DNA from: Vibrio sp. MedPE-SWchi
GTDB taxonomy: Bacteria; Pseudomonadota; Gammaproteobacteria; Enterobacterales; Vibrionaceae
Direction: 5' to 3'
DNA length: 64,000 nt
Assembly (NCBI GenBank): GCA_001874155.1
Contig: MPDB01000007.1
Location: 1 to 64,000, forward strand
Position numbers and translations under genes: made by a program. The notes under the pieces were generated by a model. That model made no database searches and was not told where the DNA came from. It saw only the letters and a program-made list of their open reading frames with translations. Position 1 is the stretch's first letter. Each line of letters starts with the position of its first letter. Below, one piece after another: positions 31,506 to 40,527 of this stretch.

Positions 31506-32450
31506 TTATCCGTCCAACCCCATCTCTTCCACTCGCTTAGCAATCAAGCGCCCACACTCCTCTTTGACGATACTTCTCAGCCACTCCTGAACCTGGGAAT
31601 GCTCACAGCGCGGATGCCAAATCATCGAATAATCAAAGGGCGTAAACTGAAAAGGCAACGGCTTCACCACGAGCTCATAACGCTCCGCTACGAGGTAAGC
31701 GAGATCGGCAGGCACAGTAATAATCAGTGGCATGGTATCGACTATCGCGAGCGCCGCTTCTAAATGATAAGCGCGCAACACCATTTTTGGCGCTGGGTTT
31801 CCGACCAATGATTGGTCGAGCAGTGCTTTCACCCCATCACTAATGGCTATCATGGCGTGGGGGTAAGAGAGGTAATCTTGCAGGCTCATTTCTGTCTCTG
31901 CTAGCGGATGCTGCTTTGAAAGCAGACACAGCACTCCCACTCGGCCTAATACTTCACTGCGTAGTGGTTCTACAGGGCCGGTTGGTCGGCAAATGGCGAG
32001 ATCGGCTCCCTCGTAAGTCAGTTGATCAGATAACCTATCATGCTGAAGCGGAAGAAAATTAAACGAGACATTAGGGGCTTCTTGATAAATTCTTGGCAGA
32101 GCAAAGGGCAAAATGGTCTGCATCGCGTAATCGGTCGTCGCAATAGAAAAGGTTTGTGTGCAACTTTGCGGATCGAATTCCAATGGAGAAAGCAGCTGGC
32201 GAAGTGACTCAAGCGGTTCGCCGAGCGAGCGATCAATTTCAAGCGCTTTCTCGGTCGGAATGAGGTGTTGCCCCTGACGGGTAAACAAAGGATCGGCCAA
32301 CAACTGACGCAATCGCCCAAGTACACGGCTCATTGCTGATTGGCTAAGGTTCAAACGGGCAGCGGCTTTACTCACACTGCACTCTTCAATCAACACTCGT
32401 AAGGCGATGAGCAGATTGAGATCTTTTCGGTAAACCTCTTCTAATTCCAC
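31506..32450 (-). CDS. LysR family transcriptional regulator
   Basis: A 314-residue LysR protein. The N-terminal winged HTH (about 8-67) is clear in 'CSVSKAAARLNLSQSAMSRVLGRLRQ' segments, followed by a LysR substrate domain with 'FSIATTDYAMQTILP' near 100. It most resembles the NodD/LeuO-like group that starts 'DLNLLIALRVL'. The target is unknown. Its upstream region faces the AT-rich island, and its end converges on acuI. Confidence 0.9.
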   Translation of the reverse strand: MELEEVYRKDLNLLIALRVLIEECSVSKAAARLNLSQSAMSRVLGRLRQLLADPLFTRQGQHLIPTEKALEIDRSLGEPLESLRQLLSPLEFDPQSCTQTFSIATTDYAMQTILPFALPRIYQEAPNVSFNFLPLQHDRLSDQLTYEGADLAICRPTGPVEPLRSEVLGRVGVLCLLSKQHPLAETEMSLQDYLSYPHAMIAISDGVKALLDQSLVGNPAPKMVLRAYHLEAALAIVDTMPLIITVPADLAYLVAERYELVVKPLPFQFTPFDYSMIWHPRCEHSQVQEWLRSIVKEECGRLIAKRVEEMGLDG

Positions 32451-32795
32451 GGCTTGGCTCCACTATAGTGACTATCTCTAGTCTAACCTTTGGGCAAAAA
32501 ATACATGTAACTAATATGACCGTTAATTGTACCTATTCTCAACTTCATGTATCTGAATGATGTGATGGACGCTTAAGCACTTCAATTGTCATAGTTTACA
32601 ATAAACTTGATGCTGATAGAAAGTTTATGAGACTTTCATTATGGACACGAAAATTTTACCGACGATTAAAAAGTTTCAACTTCTGTTATTAAATTTCCTT
32701 TACACCAACCTAAAAACCATAGTAAACATAGATATAAAAATAGTTAAGTGTTAAAATAATTTATATCAAGAGTATGATATAAATGGTGTGCCATA
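32451..32795. other. gap at the left edge of the AT-rich island
   Basis: No coding region is apparent in these 345 bases. Composition shifts from normal to strongly AT-rich around 32600. A perfect 10-bp inverted repeat, ATTTATATCA (32759-32768) and TGATATAAAT (32775-32784), lies 11 bases before the next start. No tRNA, integrase or clear attachment repeat was seen. Confidence 0.5.
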
Positions 32796-34187
32796 TTGAA
32801 AGAACGATACTTTAGGTTTGTTGGATTGTTAAGTGCTATAATTATAGTTATGTATTTTTTAAACATAAGCTTTAATTATTTAGTTTCAACACACTACAAG
32901 CAACTATTACTAGCAGCAATAATACCTTCATTTTTATTGTTTATATCTAGATTTGATTTTTTTGAAAAAATAAAATACTACTATATATGTATCGCTGCAT
33001 TTTTAATATATATAATATGGTCTAAATGGGTAAACACCATACCAATTAGTGATTTTAATACTTTTTATGAACAGACTAAGTATTTCTCTAAAACAGGTTC
33101 ACTATTAAAACTTCAAGAATCTAAAAGCACAGGAACTATTTTATACTATAGCCTTTGGTTTAAAATATTAGGAAGTAACTACTTATCAATTTATTTTGGT
33201 TCTGCATTCGCCTGGGCATCCAGTGGAGCAATACTTTACAAGGCAACACAAGAGCTAAACATCCCAAAAAAATCCTCAACTCTGTTTTTATTAATATTCT
33301 TATTTTCACCATCAACAATATTGTACTCATCAGTAATGTCGAGTGAATCTATATTCACTCTTATTTTTTCAATATGTTTACTTTTTACCATTAGGTTTTA
33401 TAACAGCCACAACATTAGCTATTTAATAATTTTATCCCTAAGTTGTGGGGCTTTATTCTTAACTAGAACCATTGGGGTCGTTTTAATTATATCAATTATT
33501 TTATTAATACCGACTTTATCATTATCGAAAATAGAGTTAAAACACAAAATCATAAAGATAACCTCCGCTGCTTTAATCCCGTTTGTAGTAACATTGATGC
33601 TTCAAGGGTTATTGAATTATAAAATTGAAAACAATTTTTCTGTTACTCCTTCAAAGTGGGGGGCATTTCTGCTCCTAACTGGTACTTATGAACCTTCAAA
33701 CGGTCGGTACAGCAAAGAGCAAGCTGAGTTGGTGGGTTTCATAGGAGAGAACAAAATCCCTCATGATGAAGCATCAAAACTAGCCGTAGAAATTGCTCTA
33801 GAGCGTATCATAAGCTCACCTATTAGATTCTTAGAGTTTTCACTTACAGATAAAGTAGAATGGCTTTGGAGTAGTAAATGGGCCATGATCTGGTCAACGA
33901 ACACCACAACCAACGAAGAAAATATTAAGCCATTCCGAATATTACTTCATCTTGTAACTAACTCTTACTTAATATTTGCCATATTAACATTTACTGCCTG
34001 GGTATTAATTAACATTAAAAACAAGTGGATATTCATACTTATGCTACCTGTCACAGGATTAGCTATACTACATATTTTTGTCGAAGTTCAGGGACGCTAT
34101 CAAATACCTATGATGCCATTCATTTACCTTGGGGCAGGCATAGCTATAAATGAACTAGGAAATAAAATAAATAACAAGATCAGGTGA
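32796..34187 (+). CDS. GT-C (GT39-like) membrane glycosyltransferase
   Basis: A 463-residue protein with about eleven hydrophobic helices, resembling dolichyl-phosphate-mannose/ArnT-like transferases (PMT_2 superfamily). An acidic residue in the first periplasmic loop ('PISDFNTFYEQ', near residue 86) fits the GT-C catalytic Asp. Such enzymes use polyprenyl-phosphate sugars as donors on the periplasmic side. The start is a TTG with no strong ribosome site, so the N terminus is uncertain. Codon use is strongly AT-biased, unlike flanking genes. It may use the lipid-linked sugar made by the cluster at 35606-41579; this is inference. Confidence 0.75.
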   Translation: MKERYFRFVGLLSAIIIVMYFLNISFNYLVSTHYKQLLLAAIIPSFLLFISRFDFFEKIKYYYICIAAFLIYIIWSKWVNTIPISDFNTFYEQTKYFSKTGSLLKLQESKSTGTILYYSLWFKILGSNYLSIYFGSAFAWASSGAILYKATQELNIPKKSSTLFLLIFLFSPSTILYSSVMSSESIFTLIFSICLLFTIRFYNSHNISYLIILSLSCGALFLTRTIGVVLIISIILLIPTLSLSKIELKHKIIKITSAALIPFVVTLMLQGLLNYKIENNFSVTPSKWGAFLLLTGTYEPSNGRYSKEQAELVGFIGENKIPHDEASKLAVEIALERIISSPIRFLEFSLTDKVEWLWSSKWAMIWSTNTTTNEENIKPFRILLHLVTNSYLIFAILTFTAWVLINIKNKWIFILMLPVTGLAILHIFVEVQGRYQIPMMPFIYLGAGIAINELGNKINNKIR

Positions 34188-34234
34188 AGAATGTATATCA
34201 AAATAAAATTAAATTTGGGAACTTAGAAAACTAA

Positions 34235-35090
34235 AATTACGAGCTGGATTCAATATAACAGCTCACTCAGTAAGCGTTTATGGTTTGATGATTCGACGGT
34301 TGATGCATGGAAATATACAGCACATCATGGGAAGATAGGCCGTGGTTTTCCATACTAAGATATCGCTATTGAAACAGTCCTTGCGGTTAAAGGCTTCAAC
34401 TATTTAGTCGTTAAGTTACGGATTTATCTCTCAGTTCTCCCGATTACACTTGCATAGGCAAATATCCAAAGACGGTATAAGTTCAGTATCGCAATAAGTT
34501 TCGTGGTTGTGTTCGTCATAAAGCAATCGAAGCTAAAGGTCTAAAGGTCTAAAGGTCTAAAGGTCTAAAGGTCTAAAGGTCTAAAGGTCTAAAGTGTTTG
34601 GTGAAAGTGAATGGAAAGTCAAAAAGCATGGCAATGAAAAACATAGGACTTGGCGAAAGCTACATCTCGCTGTAGATGTAGATACGCATAAGGTCATCAG
34701 TGCAAAAGTTAGTCTCGTAAATGTCGAAGGCATTGAAGTGCTACCAACGTTACTCAATCCGCTTCGAAGAAAGTTCCACGCTGTATGGTGACAGTGCTTA
34801 TGATACGAAAGGGCATTGCTCCATTAGTACCGCCACGCAAATGTGCTGACTACTGAGGTGCAGATACCCGATGAATGACGCTGTTAAAGCTTTAAAAAGT
34901 AACGCCTTAGGTCAATGGAAAGTTGACTCTAATTACCATGACCGATCAATAACTGAAACAGCCATGTCGAGATACAGAGGACTAACAAGTGGTCAATTAA
35001 GCTTTATAATTACAACTCTATAGCAGGCTAATGTCAAAGCAATGGGCTAGGTATACCTGTTATAAACTAACAAATATGGTGTATGGGTAA
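34235..35090 (+). pseudogene. decayed IS5-family (IS903-group) transposase
   Basis: Fragments in shifting frames match one IS5/IS903-type transposase in order: 'LWFDDSTVDAWKYTAHHGK' (about 34277-34333), 'DIAIETVLAVKGF', 'VFGESEWKVKKHGNEKHRTW' and 'LHLAVDVDTHKVISAKVSL' (34594-34791), then 'DAVKALKSNALGQWK' and 'YHDRSITETAMSRY'. Several stops and frameshifts break it. The longest piece reads as a 65-residue ORF at 34594-34791 but is not a separate gene. It carries an 8-bp tandem repeat. Confidence 0.85.
34533..34594. repeat. 8-bp tandem repeat CTAAAGGT, about 7.75 copies
   Basis: Seven perfect copies of CTAAAGGT run from 34533 to 34588, then a partial CTAAAG. The unit corresponds to the 'GLKVFGE' codons of the transposase, so it arose by expansion inside that gene. 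Eight is not a multiple of three, so each copy changes the frame. Confidence 0.95.
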
Positions 35091-35159
35091 GATAGGCGTG
35101 AGCCTGTAATTTCAATTTTACATCTGTTTATAATTAAGGACAAGCAATTTAGATAAGAA

Positions 35160-35280
35160 AGCACTCACGAAACTGCTAGGTCGATTAAGACGCCTTATTG
35201 CAGACGATGGTGAGATCCAGTTAGAAATTCCTCGTGACCGTTACGTGTCTATTGAACCTGTTACCGTCGATTTAAAATTG
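35160..35280 (+). pseudogene. remnant of IS256-family transposase
   Basis: One frame reads 'LIADDGEIQLEIPRDR', then 'SIEPVTV', closely resembling the mutator/IS256 signature 'DDGEIEL.TPRDR..TFEPQ'. No further transposase sequence continues downstream. The rest of the gap to 35605 shows nothing I can identify. Confidence 0.5.
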
Positions 35281-35605
35281 CCCCACGTGAGACACAACGT
35301 TCGTTTAACAGATAAAACGGCGAACAGAATAGCCTCAGACTTAAAAAAACCTATCTAGTTGCGACTGAAGATAAAACTCAGTTGGCACTAAGACAATGCC
35401 TATCAATAACAGGAAGCAAGCTCTTAGCCATTTTGTGATTATGACCGAGGATCGATCAACTGAATACTTGTAATCGAGGGCAGTTACACAAATTTATTTA
35501 CAGCAGGGTCATTGCCATTGTTGCCTAATTTTCTATTAAAGCGGTCAAATCAGTATGACCACCTTAATATAATAAAAATTCACTAACACACAACTTATAT
35601 TAAAC

Positions 35606-36922
35606 CTAATTATTTAGTAAATTTTTTGCTATTTTTCGACCCTCTCGAATAGCATAGTTTGTACCACGATCTTCAGGGTATATTTGAGCCATTGTAGAAA
35701 TAAATGTATTGTCAAAAGGTGTCTTATTACTTGGAACATAGTTAGAATAGTTAACCTCTGTTACATGCTGACCAAATTCAGTTCTCCAAACTTTATAGTC
35801 TTCAACCCAAGATTCTTTGAAGTGAGGAAACATTTGCTTTATATACCCTAGTGCAAAAGCCAAATATTCAGCTTCGCTTAGTTTCCAAACAGGATCCTCT
35901 GTTGCTAGATACCTCGATAAATAAGCAATGTGTGAACCATTATAGTTACTTGTAGAGTCAAAATTAGTATGCTCAATTACACCAACAAACGGAAAACCCG
36001 GGTCATTTACGTTCAGCCAGTAGGTATCAGAAAGGCTTTGATTCAGCCTCAGAACCAAGCATAGATTCCCTAGGTACTTTACTCTATCTAACTCTGATAT
36101 CCATTTAGGATCACCTACATTTCTAAATATATTTGCGATTATTGGAAATGATGGCGTAAATATAAAATGCTTTGCTTCAATAGTTTCCTGAACTGTTTCA
36201 ATATGTGTAACATGGGTTTCAGAAGCTTGTACTCCTGTAACTCGACTATTGAACGTAACTTTTCCATTATTCTCACGAATTGCATCAACCAGCTTATTGG
36301 ATAAGCGCCCAAACCCCCCTTTAAAATACGCTAGCTCTTCGCCACCTTTATCATTCCTAGTACCACCTCTCAACACCAATTTTTTCCACATCCAAACCGC
36401 ATTAACAGCTTCAGAATATATGGAGAACTTTGATGACAATAACGGCTCCCAAACTATTTTGAAAACAGTTTTTCCGCATAGAGGTTCGAGCCATTCGCGT
36501 ATTGTTAAATGTTCGATGCTTTTCCAGTCCTTTATACGCCTTACTTGAAACACTAAAATACCGAGGCGAATTCGATCGATAAAGGACAGTGCTTTAAAAC
36601 GTAATAAATCTAAAGGAGTAGATAGTTTCCACATCCGCCCATTAAAATACATTCCTGTTTTCGATGGGTGAGTAATAACATCCCCTTCTAAACCTAGTTC
36701 TTTTACTAACTCAGGTACAAAAGTATCATTATTAAACCAATGATGATAAAATTTTTCGACCTTAACACCATCACTAAATTCGAATACTCCAGCTAAGCCA
36801 CCAGGGCAACTATCAGACTCAACCACATGGACTTTCAGTCCACGCTTAGACAAAACATATGCTGCAGTAAGCCCAGTAAAACCCGCACCTACTATAACTA
36901 CATCGTATTGACTCATTTCCAA
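35606..36922 (-). CDS. HemY-like NAD(P)/FAD-dependent oxidoreductase
   Basis: A 438-residue flavoprotein of the amine oxidase/protoporphyrinogen oxidase-like group. The N-terminal dinucleotide fold 'VVIVGAGFTGLTAAYVLSKR' (about 6-25) and the following ESD...GG are clear; a C-terminal FAD segment 'GTNYAIREGRKIA' ends it. Family members are common in glycan and lipid-carrier clusters, with unproven reactions; sugar or polyprenyl oxidation-reduction, or a mutase-type reaction as in UDP-galactopyranose mutase, are possible. It overlaps the upstream flippase-like gene by 10 bases and is last in the cluster. Confidence 0.8.
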   Translation of the reverse strand: MEMSQYDVVIVGAGFTGLTAAYVLSKRGLKVHVVESDSCPGGLAGVFEFSDGVKVEKFYHHWFNNDTFVPELVKELGLEGDVITHPSKTGMYFNGRMWKLSTPLDLLRFKALSFIDRIRLGILVFQVRRIKDWKSIEHLTIREWLEPLCGKTVFKIVWEPLLSSKFSIYSEAVNAVWMWKKLVLRGGTRNDKGGEELAYFKGGFGRLSNKLVDAIRENNGKVTFNSRVTGVQASETHVTHIETVQETIEAKHFIFTPSFPIIANIFRNVGDPKWISELDRVKYLGNLCLVLRLNQSLSDTYWLNVNDPGFPFVGVIEHTNFDSTSNYNGSHIAYLSRYLATEDPVWKLSEAEYLAFALGYIKQMFPHFKESWVEDYKVWRTEFGQHVTEVNYSNYVPSNKTPFDNTFISTMAQIYPEDRGTNYAIREGRKIAKNLLNN

Positions 36923-37944
36923 TTACCTTTTTTTATTGTGTATACATGTTTTTTTGCGGTACTAAATAAACTAGGAGATAGTAAAATAGCAAACATTCCG
37001 GCAAATGTTGTTGGAATCCATAACAATAAGTGGACAACAATAGAATAACCACCAGCTTGTGCTGAAGGTAAGCCCATTAATGAAAGTGCAGTAAAGGCTG
37101 CTATGTGAAAGGACCCCACATATCCGGGAGAAGAGGGTATCAATGTAGATAAAGTAGAAATAGACATTATCAGGAGAGCAGCAAGAAATGTTCCATCTAT
37201 GTTAGCTCCTAATAGAGAAAAATAGAATAAGCCTGCTTCAAAAAACCAAACAATAATAGATAAAATTAACATTTTAAATAACTCGTAAGGCCTAGACATT
37301 GAAGAAAAGCTAGATAATAAATTGGAAAGTAGTTCTAAAGCTCTCGTTAATATATGATAATACCTATCATTAAGACTATAATGAAGACATATCTTTGCTA
37401 ACTGCTTGCTAAATAGAATTCCAAATATTAACATTGAAATTCCAAATATTGAGCTAGAAACGGCGAAAAATTTGAGCTCTGAAGGAATCTCAACATATTG
37501 AATAATATAGAGACCACATGATAGGCAAATTAGAAGAGTCATAAGGTCAAGTAGCCTCTCTATTATGAGACTACTCGTAGCTGTAGCTTTAGGGATTCCC
37601 ATCGAACTCGGGAATATCAAGACACGAATTACATCTCCCAACCTTAAGGGTAGTATATTGTTAAGTGCAATAGAAGCTAAAAATGGCGATAGACAATCCT
37701 GAAAAGAAACAGGGGAACCTGAAGCATTTAAAGATATTGACCAGCGAAACACTCTAAATAAATAACCAAGAAATAACGATAAAACACCATATAGTAAATA
37801 CTCCCAACGATACTCTGATATTGTTACATATAAGTCTTTAAAATTAAGCTGCTTATAAAATACATAAAGACAAATGATAGTAACAATCATTCCCGATATT
37901 TGCATACAGTATTTATTGATAAAATTAATCCGATTTTTTAACAT
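36913..37944 (-). CDS. flippase-like membrane protein (MprF/AglD TM family)
   Basis: A 343-residue protein with about eight membrane helices, of the lysylphosphatidylglycerol synthase TM-region/UPF0104 family, which includes the flippase half of MprF. The motif 'NNILPLRLGDVIRVL' near 95-108 matches the family's 'LP.R.GE..R'. It has no synthase domain. A role in flipping a lipid-linked sugar is inferred from the adjacent DPM1/GtrB-like glycosyltransferase. It is two bases from the cytidylyltransferase gene. Confidence 0.8.
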   Translation of the reverse strand: MLKNRINFINKYCMQISGMIVTIICLYVFYKQLNFKDLYVTISEYRWEYLLYGVLSLFLGYLFRVFRWSISLNASGSPVSFQDCLSPFLASIALNNILPLRLGDVIRVLIFPSSMGIPKATATSSLIIERLLDLMTLLICLSCGLYIIQYVEIPSELKFFAVSSSIFGISMLIFGILFSKQLAKICLHYSLNDRYYHILTRALELLSNLLSSFSSMSRPYELFKMLILSIIVWFFEAGLFYFSLLGANIDGTFLAALLIMSISTLSTLIPSSPGYVGSFHIAAFTALSLMGLPSAQAGGYSIVVHLLLWIPTTFAGMFAILLSPSLFSTAKKHVYTIKKGNWK

Positions 37945-37946
37945 GG

Positions 37947-38720
37947 CTAGGATTCAGTTTTCCAAGGTGCTGAACCATTGATCCACATAGATTCCAGTTC
38001 CCTTTTATCTCTTAAAGTATCACAAGGCTTCCAAAAACCATTATGATTAAAAGCCATTAATTGGCCATCTCTTGCCAAATTAGACAATGGTTCTTGTTCG
38101 AATGATATATTGTCCCCTGCAATGTAGGAAAATACACTTGGTTCCATAACAAAAAAACCACCATTAATCCAACCTATTTCATCACTAGGCTTTTCCTCAA
38201 AGCTTGAAACAGAACTATCGTTATCAATATTTAGTACACCAAACCTACCTGGTGGTTGCACTGCAGCTACAGTCGCGATTTTTCCATGAGATTTATGGAA
38301 CTCTATCTCTTCTGTTATATCTACATTCGATAACCCGTCACCATATGTTAAACAAAATGTCTCTTTTCCAACATACTCTGAAACCCTCTTCAACCTTCCG
38401 CCTGTCATTGTATCAGCACCAGTATCAATTAAGGTTATTTTCCAATCTTCAGATTGACTATTTAATATTTTATGTTCTCCTCTTCCCAAGTCTATTATCA
38501 TGTCTGATAAGTGTCTATGATAATTAAAGAAAAACTCCTTTATTACATATCCTTTATATCCCAAACATATAATAAACTCGTTAACACCATGACTTGAATA
38601 AGACTTCATAATATGCCAAAGAAGGGGCTTCCCTCCTACTTCAACCATTGGTTTAGGTTTTGTATCTGACTCTTCGGCAATACGCGTCCCAAGTCCACCA
38701 GCTAAAATCACAGCTTTCAT
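37947..38720 (-). CDS. rfbF: glucose-1-phosphate cytidylyltransferase
   Basis: Makes CDP-glucose from CTP and glucose-1-phosphate. The 257 residues start with the nucleotidyltransferase motif 'VILAGGLGTRIAEE' (4-17), have 'KPKPMVEVGGKPLLW' (22-36) and the metal Asp in 'LTYGDGLSNVD' near 128, plus 'GWINGGFFVMEP' near 193. Length equals RfbF/DdhA/AscA enzymes. Its product is the substrate for the dehydratase encoded at the start of the cluster. Confidence 0.93.
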   Translation of the reverse strand: MKAVILAGGLGTRIAEESDTKPKPMVEVGGKPLLWHIMKSYSSHGVNEFIICLGYKGYVIKEFFFNYHRHLSDMIIDLGRGEHKILNSQSEDWKITLIDTGADTMTGGRLKRVSEYVGKETFCLTYGDGLSNVDITEEIEFHKSHGKIATVAAVQPPGRFGVLNIDNDSSVSSFEEKPSDEIGWINGGFFVMEPSVFSYIAGDNISFEQEPLSNLARDGQLMAFNHNGFWKPCDTLRDKRELESMWINGSAPWKTES

Positions 38721-38731
38721 ATTTACACCAA

Positions 38732-39691
38732 CTATAAGTTTACATCTTTAAAATTAATATTAATACTTTCCTCAATGATAGCGGTAGGTTCTTTTCGAAT
38801 TACTAGATAAATTCTTAACAAATATTCACCTATTACACCTAGTAAAAAAGAATTCAACCCGATACCAAATAATACAAGTATATGAACACTAGCAAGACCT
38901 TGGGGTGTCTCGGGGAAAAAAACCTTAAGCCCTACATAGTATAACGAACCTAACATACTAAGACCCAAAATCATGCACCCCAAAAAAGAAGCAGCTCTTA
39001 ATGGAACTGTTGAGTGATTAAAAACAGCAATTAGACCTAATTTAACCAAACGAGTCATGTCAAATTTACTATCTCCAGATAACCTCGCCTGACGATCATA
39101 AACAATACCTTTCTGCTTAAAACCTAAACTAGCTATAATACCCCTTAAATATGGTTGTGGTGTATTGATTCTTTTTAGTATATCTATAACTTGACGATCA
39201 ATTAACCGAAAGTCTCCTACATCTCTTGGTATCGGGTGTTCACTTATTTTGTCAATAACCCAATAACCAAATTTACGAAATAAATAAAGAGCTCTATTCT
39301 CAGGCCTTTTCCGCCTTATCCCATATACAACTTTATATCCATTTTCCCACTGTTTAAAAAACTCAACCAGCATTTCTGGTGGATCTTGTAAGTCAGCGTC
39401 TATTTGCATAACTGCATCTCCACTCGTGTACAAGTAATTTGTTAATATAGAATTCTGAAAACCAACATTTTTTGTAAACCGTATAGCTCGAACTCTATCA
39501 TCTTTGGAAGATAATTCTTTAAGTATATCCCATGTTCGATCTGATGAATTATTATCTGAAAATAGGAACTCCATATTGCACTTCTCATGCATCATATCTG
39601 AAACTATAACGAGGCGCTCATATAAAGATAATAAATTCTCCTCTTCATTGAGCACTGGTATTGATATAGACACTAATTTTTTATTATTCAT
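38732..39691 (-). CDS. DPM1/GtrB-like glycosyltransferase family 2
   Basis: A 319-residue GT-A enzyme with two C-terminal membrane helices, of the polyprenyl-phosphate glycosyltransferase type. Visible are 'VSISIPVLNEEENLL' (7-21), the catalytic 'DADLQDPPEM' near 97 and 'GDFRLIDRQV' near 160. Such enzymes load one sugar on undecaprenyl phosphate from a nucleotide donor at the cytosolic face. Here the donor is probably the CDP-sugar of the cluster. Start ATG at 39691. Confidence 0.9.
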   Translation of the reverse strand: MNNKKLVSISIPVLNEEENLLSLYERLVIVSDMMHEKCNMEFLFSDNNSSDRTWDILKELSSKDDRVRAIRFTKNVGFQNSILTNYLYTSGDAVMQIDADLQDPPEMLVEFFKQWENGYKVVYGIRRKRPENRALYLFRKFGYWVIDKISEHPIPRDVGDFRLIDRQVIDILKRINTPQPYLRGIIASLGFKQKGIVYDRQARLSGDSKFDMTRLVKLGLIAVFNHSTVPLRAASFLGCMILGLSMLGSLYYVGLKVFFPETPQGLASVHILVLFGIGLNSFLLGVIGEYLLRIYLVIRKEPTAIIEESININFKDVNL

Positions 39692-39702
39692 TTAAACACC
39701 AA

Positions 39703-40527
39703 TCAATGACAGCGTAATAAGTATTTCGACACAGATTCCAGAGTTTCTCTGAAATTTACATCATATAATACAGGAGGTTTTTCAAACTTCATATTATAGT
39801 TTTCACTCTCAGAATGAGGCAATCCTCCAACCTCTAACATTTTACTCTTATGAAAGAAACTAAATACGTACTCCGCTAACTCTTTCAAACTTATTGGGTT
39901 TCCATGACTAATATCAATAACACCATTTACCTCACACTCTATAATTTTTCTTATCGCCTTAACATCGTCCATAAAATGATGGTACTCTCTTAGTTGCTCT
40001 CCTGATGTCATTTTGAACACTTCATTATTTTTAATTGATTCTAACATTTGCCCTAAGAACATAAATGGGCTTGGAGAACCAATTCCATACATTGTATGCA
40101 ATTGAATATGAGTGACATTATTATTAGTCATACTTTGTATATATCTATTAAGATCCCGCTTACTTTCAATGTAAGGGTTTGATTTATTTGAAACTCTCTC
40201 CATTACTGTTCCAAATGTAAGGACATTACCACCAATTCTTGTAACACCCTCCGCTATATTAGCAGGTAACCTATAGTTAACATTAAATAAATCTAACCCA
40301 GATATTGAGGGATTTAGTAATCCAGAGGCTACAAAAACCGTAGGCTTCACACCTATATTATTAAAATAATTAGAAACTCTATCCGCTCCATTATCATTAA
40401 TCCAATTGGCGTAGACATTTCTATCAAGGGAAACTATTGATTCCTTTGAAAACTCACACCTTAATGCAGCTCCCAAGCGCCCCTTAGCACCGACAATAAA
40501 ATAACTCACTTGATCTTTTCTCGCCAT
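39703..40527 (-). CDS. SDR family NAD-dependent sugar reductase/epimerase
   Basis: A 274-residue extended short-chain dehydrogenase. It has 'FIVGAKGRLGAAL' (10-22) for NAD(P) binding and the catalytic 'YIESKRDL' (Tyr-x3-Lys) near 138. It resembles RfbD-like and CDP-4-keto-sugar reductases. The first 22 bases overlap the end of the CDP-glucose 4,6-dehydratase gene, which points to consecutive steps: reduction of CDP-4-keto-6-deoxyglucose to a CDP-6-deoxyhexose. The stereochemistry cannot be read from sequence. Confidence 0.82.
   Translation of the reverse strand: MARKDQVSYFIVGAKGRLGAALRCEFSKESIVSLDRNVYANWINDNGADRVSNYFNNIGVKPTVFVASGLLNPSISGLDLFNVNYRLPANIAEGVTRIGGNVLTFGTVMERVSNKSNPYIESKRDLNRYIQSMTNNNVTHIQLHTMYGIGSPSPFMFLGQMLESIKNNEVFKMTSGEQLREYHHFMDDVKAIRKIIECEVNGVIDISHGNPISLKELAEYVFSFFHKSKMLEVGGLPHSESENYNMKFEKPPVLYDVNFRETLESVSKYLLRCH

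Noticed and set aside
34533..34594. Repeat array as a CRISPR or phase-variation switch
   Set aside because: Units are 8 bp without spacers, and the host gene is already dead from many other mutations.
34594..34791. 65-residue ORF as an independent gene
   Set aside because: It is an internal fragment of the decayed IS5-type transposase, with neighbouring fragments in other frames.
35281..35605. Possible gene between the IS256 remnant and the FAD oxidoreductase
   Set aside because: No frame longer than a few dozen codons has family likeness or a ribosome site.
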